This document shows positions 1 through 7,141 of a stretch of DNA of 27,464 bases, piece after piece (position 1 is the first letter of the stretch; each line of letters opens with the position of its first letter). Origin of the DNA: CAYSXY01 sp964435165. GTDB taxonomy: Bacteria; Pseudomonadota; Alphaproteobacteria; Rickettsiales; RI-342. A program made the translations under genes and the position numbers. Location: assembly GCA_964435165.1 (NCBI GenBank), contig CAYSXY010000026.1, forward strand, positions 1 through 27,464, in the 5' to 3' direction. The notes under the pieces are model-generated. The model searched no databases, had not been told where the DNA came from, and saw nothing but the letters and a program-made list of their open reading frames with translations.

Positions 1-2
1 CA

Positions 3-119
3 TTGCAAATGCTGTGCGAGCATGTCCTGCCGGGCGTGCCACTTAGATTTTTTATGCGCTTAAATAATAAACTGTCACGCGTAGTCCCTGTAGACGCGGT
101 TTTACAGCCCAAGTTCTAG
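3..119 (+). CDS. possible C-terminal fragment of a gene entering from the left edge
   Basis: Frame 3 is open from the window edge to a TAG at 117-119, while the other two plus-strand frames close by about position 63. The roughly 38 residues end in LSRVVPVDAVLQPKF. They look protein-like but match no family I recognise. The stop is followed by a short AGCC/GGCT pairing and a T6 run at about 126-132, which could be a weak terminator. An open stretch this short is not rare by chance, so this is only a possibility. The sequence left of the window would settle it. Confidence 0.28.
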   Translation: MQMLCEHVLPGVPLRFFMRLNNKLSRVVPVDAVLQPKF

Positions 120-184
120 AATCGGCTTTTTTCTTTCAATGCATTTTTGGAAATTATATTAACCCTATGATTACATGCTTTTTA

Positions 185-757
185 TTAACTGGAATCATCT
201 GAGTTTTGTTTTTTCTCATCCGGTACTGATTTTTTATCTAGTCCATATTTTTTCTTCAAAGATTTTTGTAAAAATTTCGCATCAAAAACGAAACCTTCTT
301 TTGGTTTTTCATTTAGCATCACAATTACATTTCGGGCTCTTGGCTTACTAATGTTTACTGTTTGGCCGCCAGTAAAATAAGTGGTTGAATTTCCGTATGT
401 AGAGCCACTGTACGAGCCATAATTACCATGTGAATTTATTGTTCCATAAGTATTGGCATGCCCGGTAGTATGTGCTTGTAGCGGAGTTGTATAACTAGAA
501 TTTTCTACATCGTCACGGTTGTCTGCTAAAACAAAATACTTGTACCCATTCTCAAGCGTAAGCTCGGCACTTCTTAGCATCGCGAAATCACCAGCACGTT
601 CTGAACTAGTATAACCATTGCCTCTAAAATTTATTTGAAAAATATTTTCCGATAACTGAGTTTCTGAAAAACCACCACCAAAACCAATGGGTTGATAGGG
701 ACTTGCACACCCTGTTAATATCAAAAGTGCTACAAAAAAAGAATTGATTTTTCTCAT
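185..757 (-). CDS. small outer-membrane-type lipoprotein, resembles the CC0125/CC1285 family
   Basis: This encodes 190 residues. A signal peptide with lipobox LTGC puts the lipidated cysteine at residue 17. The mature start (SPYQPIGFGGGFSETQL), then FRGNGYTS and a SAELTLENGYKYFVLAD segment, resembles small alphaproteobacterial lipoproteins named CC0125/CC1285 family in annotation; this match is from memory. Residues about 95-135 are low-complexity and rich in Gly, Ser, Thr and Tyr, and the C-terminus is charged. The ATG at 755-757 has an AGGA about 8 bases upstream. The molecular role is unknown. The gene and its flanks are clearly more AT-rich than the rest of the window, which may point to transfer or relaxed selection. 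It stands alone, divergent from the OmpA-like gene. Confidence 0.75.
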   Translation of the reverse strand: MRKINSFFVALLILTGCASPYQPIGFGGGFSETQLSENIFQINFRGNGYTSSERAGDFAMLRSAELTLENGYKYFVLADNRDDVENSSYTTPLQAHTTGHANTYGTINSHGNYGSYSGSTYGNSTTYFTGGQTVNISKPRARNVIVMLNEKPKEGFVFDAKFLQKSLKKKYGLDKKSVPDEKKQNSDDSS

Positions 758-1037
758 AGCATTATTCCTAACACTTTAAATATGTGGCTATTAGTAACTA
801 GTAGAATATAACTTTGAGATTTCAATTATCAACAATCTAATTTCACAGAGGTTCTTTTAAAGTCCACACGGGCGAACCATATCTTCAATATACTGTCGCA
901 GCATGGTGGGCTGGGATGATCATTTCAGCCAACAAACAGCCATTTCAAAAACTTTAAGCCCACCCATAATTCCCCATAGCAATCAGCGTAAATACATATA
1001 GTATCAAGCGCTATGATTGTTGCATATAATTGAATAA

Positions 1038-1949
1038 GTGAACTACGTTATGCCGTTATTTCTATTTGTGTTGTTAATGTCTGTGGTGCTCAAGCCAGTT
1101 CATGTGGTGGCATCAGATAAAACCGATCATCCGATCGTCAAAGCCTATGAAGGCTCGGTCATGAAAAAGAAAAAGGTCAACGAATTTGATGCTTATAAAA
1201 TCATCACGGGGTCTGATGGGGAAAAGTTCACCGATCTGGCATTAGAAGGTCGAATAACAAAACTGTTTTATGCGACTCCTAAAGACCGATCAATTTTGGA
1301 AGTAATGCGTAATTATGAAATGGCATTGAAAAATGCAGGTGCCGACATTTTATTCAGCTGCAACCAAAAAGAATATGAGTGCATGAAGGCCTATGCCGGC
1401 CCCGCCTTTGGTAAATATGGCATAACCGCCATTCGCAATAACATTGGCCGATATTTAAGTGCCAAGTTAACGCAGCAAGACCAAACGGCTTACATCGCTA
1501 TCGCTGTGAGCGAAATGTTCACCGATATACATGTGGTGGAAGTGAAAGATATGGATACAGGCATGGCGGGCATTGACGCGGCTGCTATGGGCAAAGGCAT
1601 CGATGCTGATGGCTATGTGATCGTGGAAGGTATTTATTTTGATACGGATAAAACGACATTAAAACCTGAATCAGCGGCGGCATTGCAGGAGGTATCCACG
1701 TTATTGACCTCACGCCCTGAGCTTTCTCTCTATGTTGTAGGACACACGGATATGCAAGGCAGCTTAACACACAATATGAAGCTTTCTGATGGCCGCGCTG
1801 AAGCTGTGGTGCAGGCCCTCATTAAGAGCTATGGCGTTGCCGCAAATCGTCTCGAAAGTCATGGCGTTGGGCCTTTGGCACCGCAAGCGAGTAACCAATC
1901 CGATGCTGGACGCGCAAAAAACCGCCGGGTGGTCTTGGTTGCACGCTAG
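1038..1949 (+). CDS. DUF4892-OmpA envelope protein
   Basis: This encodes 303 residues from GTG at 1038; an ATG at 1050 is an equally possible start, and neither has a clear ribosome site. Residues about 5-26 form a signal peptide, probably cut near HVVAS. Residues about 30-175 resemble DUF4892, a periplasmic domain often joined to OmpA, with DHPIVKAYEGS near its start and a cysteine pair at 108 and 115. Residues 190-303 are an OmpA/MotB peptidoglycan-binding domain with GHTD at 235-238, LSDGRA at 249-254 and GRAKNRR at 291-297. The protein probably sits in the periplasm or outer membrane and binds the cell wall non-covalently. No beta-barrel is present. It is monocistronic and convergent with the next gene. 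Confidence 0.85.
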   Translation: MNYVMPLFLFVLLMSVVLKPVHVVASDKTDHPIVKAYEGSVMKKKKVNEFDAYKIITGSDGEKFTDLALEGRITKLFYATPKDRSILEVMRNYEMALKNAGADILFSCNQKEYECMKAYAGPAFGKYGITAIRNNIGRYLSAKLTQQDQTAYIAIAVSEMFTDIHVVEVKDMDTGMAGIDAAAMGKGIDADGYVIVEGIYFDTDKTTLKPESAAALQEVSTLLTSRPELSLYVVGHTDMQGSLTHNMKLSDGRAEAVVQALIKSYGVAANRLESHGVGPLAPQASNQSDAGRAKNRRVVLVAR

Positions 1950-2088
1950 TTAATGACCATTATCGAATGACTCAACATAGTAAAGCCGCAAAGTTGTTGC
2001 TATTCGAGATAAAGTAACACAGCACTTTTTGTCGCGCCGGAAAAGGCAGGGCAGTAGACTATGCTTATCCAGTCACTGGATTATAACG

Positions 2089-2397
2089 CTAATTGCTAGA
2101 CCGCATATCCCGGCGCATGAGGATAATTTTACCTTTATGAATCACCCATTCTTCCTGATGACGCATAATGGTGTAGTGTGGGTCTGTCTCCAGCGCGACA
2201 CGCGCCATGCTCACGGCTAATTGAAGTGATTGATTGGCAGAAAGCACAACGGCTCTGGGTTCGCTCCCGGCTTCTTTCACGATAATCTGATGCTCAACAT
2301 CATCACGATTAATAATGCGGAGCGCCATCGCTTCTGCTGGCCAGAATATCAACCCTATCATGACAATCAGGATTGTTTTTAGCGCTAGTTGGTTCAT
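2089..2397 (-). CDS. small secreted protein of unknown function
   Basis: This encodes 102 residues. The ATG at 2395-2397 is preferred over one further upstream because AAGGAAGG lies 6-12 bases before it. Residues 1-25 (MNQLALKTILIVMIGLIFWP and then AEAMA) form a signal peptide with an AMA cleavage site. The mature part of about 77 residues starts LRIINRDDVEHQIIV and has a beta-rich pattern. A short cupredoxin-like or periplasmic adaptor fold is conceivable, but I see no metal-ligand set, so I assign no function. It lies 57 bases downstream of another small gene on the same strand and is probably co-transcribed with it. Confidence 0.65.
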   Translation of the reverse strand: MNQLALKTILIVMIGLIFWPAEAMALRIINRDDVEHQIIVKEAGSEPRAVVLSANQSLQLAVSMARVALETDPHYTIMRHQEEWVIHKGKIILMRRDMRSSN

Positions 2398-2454
2398 GAT
2401 GTCCTTCCTTTCACAGGATGTATGTGTAACAATTCGCATTTGAAAAATAAAGCG

Positions 2455-2724
2455 TTACGCCGCGTTAGAAGCCGTACTGTCCACCAACTGCGATTCAGTA
2501 ATTGACGTGTCATGCTCGGCATCCTCTTCTTCCAGATAAAGTTCAACTCCGATCATTTCAAACGTTCGGTTGAGACTGTAGGCGATCACCGCCGGATCAA
2601 CTCCTCCACCATCATGTTCTAAAATATACAGGTCAATATGGCGCGCCAATTCGTGTGCAAGATTATATGCCTCTAACGGCGTTAATTGTTGATATGCATT
2701 ATATAGCTGTTGCTTATGGTTCAT
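2455..2724 (-). CDS. small acidic helical protein of unknown function
   Basis: This encodes 89 residues. The ATG at 2722-2724 is chosen because a strong AAGGAGG lies about 9 bases upstream; the frame stays open a further 12 codons. The protein is mostly helical (HKQQLYNAYQQLTPLEAYNL), has no signal peptide or membrane segment, and ends in an acidic and then Ser/Thr-rich tail (EEEDAEHDTS). It is first in a likely two-gene unit with the secreted protein downstream. The upstream region is shared divergently with the RHH gene, whose repeated TTATGCATA sites lie between them. I recognise no family. Confidence 0.65.
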   Translation of the reverse strand: MNHKQQLYNAYQQLTPLEAYNLAHELARHIDLYILEHDGGGVDPAVIAYSLNRTFEMIGVELYLEEEDAEHDTSITESQLVDSTASNAA

Positions 2725-3030
2725 GATAATTTGCCTCCTTGAGTTACATCTTCCTCGCATGTCATCTGGTCAAACCATGACTTTTCTGTCGGTACAGGGC
2801 GAGGGAAAGGATCGGGCTTTGCTGCCGGATCGCACAGGATCATTTCATTTTTTTATGTTGTTATCCTGTTGGGTGTCATAAAACATTAACAAAACTGTAA
2901 AGTAAATAAAAAAATAAAATTTTATGCATATCCTATTAATTTATGCATAGGATAGCCCCGAAAGCCGGTAGTTGTTATGCATAAATAGCAATACTGACCA
3001 GCCAGCTGGTAACTTTAAAGGGTTAAAAAC
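2725..3030. other. divergent intergenic region with repeated AT-rich sites
   Basis: This 306-base gap separates the small acidic gene (leftward) from the RHH gene (rightward). The left half is unremarkable apart from GATCG and GGATC repeats. Positions 2881-2990 are very AT-rich and carry three copies of TTATGCATA and an 8-bp inverted repeat, annotated separately. No ORF of note and no RNA gene was seen. Confidence 0.6.
2922..2984. promoter_or_regulatory. cluster of TTATGCATA sites, probable operator
   Basis: TTATGCATA occurs at 2922-2930, 2941-2949 and 2975-2983; the third is the full palindrome TTATGCATAA. An inverted repeat TATCCTAT/ATAGGATA lies at 2929-2936 and 2947-2954. The cluster is 47-109 bases upstream of the GTG of a ribbon-helix-helix protein. 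RHH repressors commonly bind short repeated palindromes in front of their own gene, so autoregulation is the simplest reading. That role is inference. Confidence 0.5.
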
Positions 3031-3432
3031 GTGAGCAGAAAACCAAAACTGAATAAAAAAGACGTCAATGTAAATACGTTATTTCCATCCGAATTATTGC
3101 AGCAGTTGGATGAATGGGCCTGGCGTAACCGGATGACACGCTCAGCGGCGCTGCGCGCTATTGTGGAGAGTGCTTTCTCGTCAGGACAGAAGAAAACAGC
3201 CTCACTCAAGACAACCCAACAACCACAGGATGCGGCATTGCTGTTGGAAGAAGCGCGGGCGATTCAGGAGAAAACTGACATGCTCTATCGTGATTTGCAA
3301 CAAGCGCTGCAGGAAGTGGAGTTCCGCAATCGCGAGGTGGAGCAGATCAAGCACACCACGACACGTCATGCACAGTCGATAGAAGCACTCAAAATACAGT
3401 TGGGGCGATTAGCATCTAAAGCGGATGCGTAA
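3031..3432 (+). CDS. ribbon-helix-helix DNA-binding protein with coiled-coil tail
   Basis: This encodes 133 residues from a GTG start with AAAGGG about 9 bases upstream. Residues about 12-50 have the ribbon-helix-helix pattern: a strand VNVNTLFP, a helix ELLQQLDEWAWRN, then MTRSAALRAIVESAF. This is the CopG/MetJ/Arc fold that binds DNA as a dimer through the paired strands. Residues about 68-128 are charged and heptad-like and should form a coiled coil. The gene is monocistronic. No toxin or partition gene is next to it, so a transcription regulator is more likely than an antitoxin. The TTATGCATA repeats upstream are candidate targets. Its 3' end is 16 bases from the convergent PH-domain gene. 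Confidence 0.75.
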   Translation: MSRKPKLNKKDVNVNTLFPSELLQQLDEWAWRNRMTRSAALRAIVESAFSSGQKKTASLKTTQQPQDAALLLEEARAIQEKTDMLYRDLQQALQEVEFRNREVEQIKHTTTRHAQSIEALKIQLGRLASKADA

Positions 3433-3448
3433 CCGATACACGCAGCAC

Positions 3449-3970
3449 TCACATGACACGGCTGTTGACATATTTCTGGAAGTCATAAGGGCGGGAAATG
3501 GGCGGCATGCCGGTAATCGTGCCGGAATAACCCTGCAATGTCACATAGCCATAATTCAACAATTTACCCAGCAGGTTTTGATTAATCGTCACCCCGGCAA
3601 TTTTCCGCCGGTCAATTTCGGTTGTCGTGGTACTGGATACACCCCATTTCGCAATCACTCGACGGTTGGTGATGGCCATTTCAGTTGAAATATAGGTGAT
3701 AAAGGCCTTCACGACCCATGAAATACCGGACAAAAATAAAATAGCGGTGGTGATGGCCACGCCATTTTCAGCCAGTGTCGGCGAAATCTCATAGATATAA
3801 TAATGCACACTATAGGCCCAATAATATTCCTGAGAGAGCCCGGGTAAAAGCTTGGCACATAACACAGCCAAAATACACAGCACCGTACCAGGCAAGTACG
3901 TTGCCGGGGTAACAATACCGTAAAACAGCACTTTTTCAGTTGGCAGTAAAATGCGCTCGACGTAACTCAT
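3449..3970 (-). CDS. membrane-anchored PH-domain (bPH2, YdbS-like) protein
   Basis: This encodes 173 residues. Two hydrophobic segments at about 25-44 and 72-92 should span the inner membrane. Residues about 93-170 fit the bacterial PH-like domain (bPH2/DUF304): TEMAITNRRVIAKWGVSS, an EIDRRKIAGV strand pair, then LLGKLLNYGYVTLQGYSG. Such small proteins are common but poorly understood; their cytoplasmic PH-like domain is thought to mediate protein interaction. It lies 106 bases downstream of rnr on the same strand and may share its transcript. Confidence 0.8.
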   Translation of the reverse strand: MSYVERILLPTEKVLFYGIVTPATYLPGTVLCILAVLCAKLLPGLSQEYYWAYSVHYYIYEISPTLAENGVAITTAILFLSGISWVVKAFITYISTEMAITNRRVIAKWGVSSTTTTEIDRRKIAGVTINQNLLGKLLNYGYVTLQGYSGTITGMPPISRPYDFQKYVNSRVM

Positions 3971-4076
3971 GGTAAATTAGTTATCAGGTTGATGCTTAAG
4001 CATTAGCCATGAATTGCTACTATATCGTTAGTAAAAAGTCACTCCTGGCTGTGTAGCTGCATTGTATAGATGGCCA

Positions 4077-6443
4077 TTACGTCTTTTTACGCGGTTTACG
4101 GCGCTTGCCTTTGCCGGTTGAGTTTGCTGATGTGAGTTTGCGCCGACCGGTTTTTTTGGATGATGATTTGCCGCGCTTCTTTCGATGTGGCGGCTCGGTT
4201 GAAACAGCCTGAGAACCGACCGGACTTTCCAGCATCTGATCCAACTCATAGCGCAAACTGCCGGTGAGCGGGTTCGCATCCGTAATACGCACCTGCAGCC
4301 GGTCACCTAAATGAAAACGCCGCCCAGTGCGCCGCCCCTGAGCAATCTGATGCTTGGGGTCATAGGTGTAATGATCATCATTGAGTGCGCTGAAAGGCAA
4401 CATGCCGTCCGCCCCGGTATCATCCAGCACCACAAACATGCCCCGCTGCGCCATACCAACAATGCGGCCATGGCGTACTTCTCCCAAATGATGAGCGTGA
4501 AATTGCACAATATAGCGATCACGTGCTTCATATTCCGCCGCCATGGAACGACGCTCTGTCATGGAAATATGCTCGCCAATCGCATCCAGCCGGGCAATTT
4601 CATCCTCGCTAAGCCCATCATCACCCAATCGACAGGCACGAATAAGCGCGCGGTGAACGATTAAATCACTGTAGCGGCGAATGGGTGAGGTGAAATGGGT
4701 GTAATGTTGCAAGGCCAACCCAAAATGCCCGATACGCTGCGTTCCATAAAACGCCTGCGATTGAGTGCGCAAGGCCGATTGATGAATGATTGGCGCAGCC
4801 GGGCTTTGTTCAATCTGGCTGAAGAGGCGGTTAAAATGGCGAGGCTGCAGGCCATCCCCCTTAAACATGCTGTATCCCATGCTCTCAAGAAACCGGATAA
4901 AATCTTTAACCTTACCGGCATCCGGTTGCTCATGGGTGCGGAATAATGCCGGGGTGCGCTGTTTGAACAAAAGCATGGCAGCACAGACATTGGCGGCGAT
5001 CATACACTCTTCGACCAGTTGGTGGCTATCCAGCCGCTTTTTAGGATGAATATCACTGACCGTGCCATCATCCTCGATCTGTATAAAATACTCGGACAAA
5101 TCCAGAGCCAGCGCACCGCGCTGTTCTCGCTCATGTTTGAGAGAAGCATAGGCCTTATATAGTGGACGTATTATCTCTTCCATGAGTGGAGTAATTGCAG
5201 CATCCGGGCTGCCATTCATGGCCTGCTGCACCTGAGTGTAGGTCAGTCTCGCACGCGATCGCATCAACCCACGCACCAGCCGGTACGAAAGAATATTACC
5301 TTTTTGATCGATCCAGATATGCATTGCCATGCAATAGCGGTCTTCATCCGGACGCAGCGAACACAACCCGTTTGATAATCCTTCCGGCAGCATCGGTACA
5401 ACGCGATCCGGGAAGTAGGTGGAATTGCCACGATCCTGCGCTTCCACATCCAGCGCGTCACCGCTTCGCACATAATGTGCGACATCCGCTATCGCCACCA
5501 GCAGGTGCCATCCGCCTTGATTATCCGGTGATGTATCGGGCTCCGCCCACAGTGCATCATCAAAATCCCGCGCATCTTCTCCATCAATGGTAACCAACGG
5601 ATAATCTCGCAAATCTTCTCGGCTCTTTGTCAAGGTAGGCGATGGGGCTGCCTCGGCAAGAGCCATAGCTTCCGGCGAAAAGACATAGGGGATATCGTGA
5701 CTATGCACAGCGATCATGCTTGCCGCCTTGGGGCCATCGGCCTGACCGAGCCGTTCAACCACGCGCGCGCGCGGCCGACCCAGCGTGTCGCGACGGTTGC
5801 CGGGCAGTTTTTCAATGCGCACAAGTTCCCCATGTTGTGCGCCATTCAGTGCATCTTCTGCCACTTCATAGGCATCATCTTTACGGCGAACCGGCTCAAC
5901 CCACCAGTGCTTACCCTCTTTTTGAATGAGGCCAAGTGACTGCCTGCGCTGCTCTTTCGGCAGCACTTTCATAATGCGTGCCAGGTAACATTCTTCTTCT
6001 ACATGGCGTGTCAGCCTGGCAAGAATACGGTCACCCAATGCTACGGCAGGGGAACGACGGCTCTGCTGCACGATGATCGGCATATCGGCATGCAGGCGTT
6101 CTTCTACAGGTTCGGCGATGGGCTCACCATCATCGCTCATTCCTGTCACCTCCAGCACGGTGACGGACGGGAGTGCTTTCGGCTGACGATACGCTTTGCC
6201 TTGCTTGATAAGAATCCCTTCATCCACAAGTTCACGCAACATTGCACGCAGGGCACGGCGCCCTTCGTTCTTAAGCGCAAAGATGTCAGCAAGTTCATTG
6301 ACATCGGGGGCGCTTTGATGGTGTGCGATATAATCAATTAACGCCTGACGAGAAAATACGAGGGGAGGTGTATTGCTTGAAGCCTTCGCTTTGCGTTTGC
6401 GTGCTTTTGGTTTTTTGTGATGTGGCCTGGACGATGAAGACAC
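4077..6443 (-). CDS. rnr: ribonuclease R
   Basis: This encodes 788 residues, the usual length for RNase R, a processive 3'-to-5' exoribonuclease that degrades structured RNA. Residues 1-25 are a basic tail, about 28-88 a winged-helix domain, and about 90-240 the cold-shock domains. The RNB catalytic domain starts near 270, with the magnesium-binding aspartates in DGEDARDFDD at 287-296 (four or more Asp visible). The S1 domain is about 650-735 (RHGRIVGMAQRGMFVVLDD). The last 40 residues are Lys/Arg-rich, as in RNase R but not RNase II. In many bacteria RNase R rises in cold and stationary phase; here a CspA gene is divergent upstream. Confidence 0.95.
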   Translation of the reverse strand: MSSSSRPHHKKPKARKRKAKASSNTPPLVFSRQALIDYIAHHQSAPDVNELADIFALKNEGRRALRAMLRELVDEGILIKQGKAYRQPKALPSVTVLEVTGMSDDGEPIAEPVEERLHADMPIIVQQSRRSPAVALGDRILARLTRHVEEECYLARIMKVLPKEQRRQSLGLIQKEGKHWWVEPVRRKDDAYEVAEDALNGAQHGELVRIEKLPGNRRDTLGRPRARVVERLGQADGPKAASMIAVHSHDIPYVFSPEAMALAEAAPSPTLTKSREDLRDYPLVTIDGEDARDFDDALWAEPDTSPDNQGGWHLLVAIADVAHYVRSGDALDVEAQDRGNSTYFPDRVVPMLPEGLSNGLCSLRPDEDRYCMAMHIWIDQKGNILSYRLVRGLMRSRARLTYTQVQQAMNGSPDAAITPLMEEIIRPLYKAYASLKHEREQRGALALDLSEYFIQIEDDGTVSDIHPKKRLDSHQLVEECMIAANVCAAMLLFKQRTPALFRTHEQPDAGKVKDFIRFLESMGYSMFKGDGLQPRHFNRLFSQIEQSPAAPIIHQSALRTQSQAFYGTQRIGHFGLALQHYTHFTSPIRRYSDLIVHRALIRACRLGDDGLSEDEIARLDAIGEHISMTERRSMAAEYEARDRYIVQFHAHHLGEVRHGRIVGMAQRGMFVVLDDTGADGMLPFSALNDDHYTYDPKHQIAQGRRTGRRFHLGDRLQVRITDANPLTGSLRYELDQMLESPVGSQAVSTEPPHRKKRGKSSSKKTGRRKLTSANSTGKGKRRKPRKKT

Positions 6444-6782
6444 GTGGAATCCTGTTTTTGATCACGGCACTATGGCGTGTTAGATGCCGCATAGCAAGCA
6501 CGACACGGATATCACGCTAATTCACTGGCTGACATTATATAATTATGCTATAGTTCTTACAGTTTGTGGTGAATATATAACAATTATGTTTGTATCGTCA
6601 CAGCATGAAGTAGGAACTAGGTAAACGATCGCGTATTTTTCTTCCCGAAAGTAATATAAAACGTCCGTGTAAACGGTTGTTTTTTCTGAGGCCGAGTAAA
6701 TGGGTCACGTTATAAAACGTGAGCATTACGATCCGTACTTACGACTACACTATCACTAACCCATACGGAAAGGATGCTCATC
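6444..6782 (+). promoter_or_regulatory. rnr-cspA divergent region with structured cspA leader
   Basis: This 339-base gap contains an AT-rich stretch at about 6530-6600 (TATATAAT, TATAGT) that probably carries promoters. In the cspA direction, a short hairpin CCGT/ACGG at 6665-6676 is followed by TTGTTTTTT, like a weak terminator. A second hairpin TCACGTT/AACGTGA lies at 6705-6711 and 6716-6722. The 10-mer TATAAAACGT occurs in both, at 6655-6664 and 6711-6720. A strong GGAAAGGA lies 8 bases before the cspA ATG. Long folded leaders that change with temperature are known for cspA genes; that this is one is inference. Confidence 0.5.
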
Positions 6783-7001
6783 ATGGCATTTACGGGAACA
6801 GTCAAATGGTTCAATACCACCAAAGGCTACGGCTTTATCCAGCCTGGAGAAGGCGGCGCGGATGTATTCGTACACATCACCGCTCTTGAACGTGCCGGTC
6901 TTAGCGGATTAAACGAAGGTCAGCAGGTGGAATATGAGCTTGCTCGCAACAAAGGCAAAGTTGCCGCAGCTAACCTTAAGCTAATGGATGAAGCGGCGTA
7001 A
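6783..7001 (+). CDS. cspA: cold shock protein, CspA family
   Basis: This encodes 72 residues, MAFTGTVKWFNTTKGYGFIQ and onward. It is a single OB-fold cold-shock domain with RNP1 (KGYGFI) at 14-19 and RNP2 (VFVHI) at 28-32. It binds single-stranded RNA and DNA and acts as an RNA chaperone in the cytoplasm. The ATG at 6783 is chosen over an in-frame one at 6774 because the strong GGAAAGGA at 6767-6774 sits 8 bases before it and the family starts at this point. It has its own leader and a strong terminator, so it is monocistronic. Whether it is the cold-induced paralogue cannot be told from sequence. Confidence 0.93.
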   Translation: MAFTGTVKWFNTTKGYGFIQPGEGGADVFVHITALERAGLSGLNEGQQVEYELARNKGKVAAANLKLMDEAA

Positions 7002-7025
7002 CAAACGCGACATTCATTAACGATG

Positions 7026-7055
7026 AAGCCGGGCTCGTCTGAGTCCGGCTTTTTT
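7026..7055 (+). terminator. intrinsic terminator of cspA
   Basis: An 11-bp stem (7026-7036 with 7041-7051, one G-U pair) closes on a 4-base loop GTCT and runs directly into a T tract at 7050-7055. It is 24 bases after the cspA stop. Confidence 0.9.
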
Positions 7056-7056
7056 G

Positions 7057-7066
7057 TTATGCATAA
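7057..7066. promoter_or_regulatory. TTATGCATAA palindrome upstream of cfa
   Basis: This is the same 10-bp palindrome, with the same preceding G, as the site at 2975-2984 in front of the RHH gene. It lies just after the cspA terminator and 75 bases before the cfa start. It could place cfa under the same regulator. The link is inference from sequence identity alone. Confidence 0.35.
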
Positions 7067-7141
7067 TAATTCCCGCTCAGGGTTGGCGGCCTTACCAATA
7101 TTTGATAAGACAGTTCAGGGAAACGCGCTGGATTCAAAACG

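Noticed and set aside
2067..2081. 15-base palindrome ATCCAGTCACTGGAT between convergent genes as a terminator
   Set aside because: The loop would be too tight at full pairing and no T run follows on either strand.
3031..3432. RHH protein as an antitoxin or plasmid partition protein
   Set aside because: No toxin-sized or ParA-like gene is adjacent on the same strand, and the coiled-coil tail is not a typical antitoxin end.
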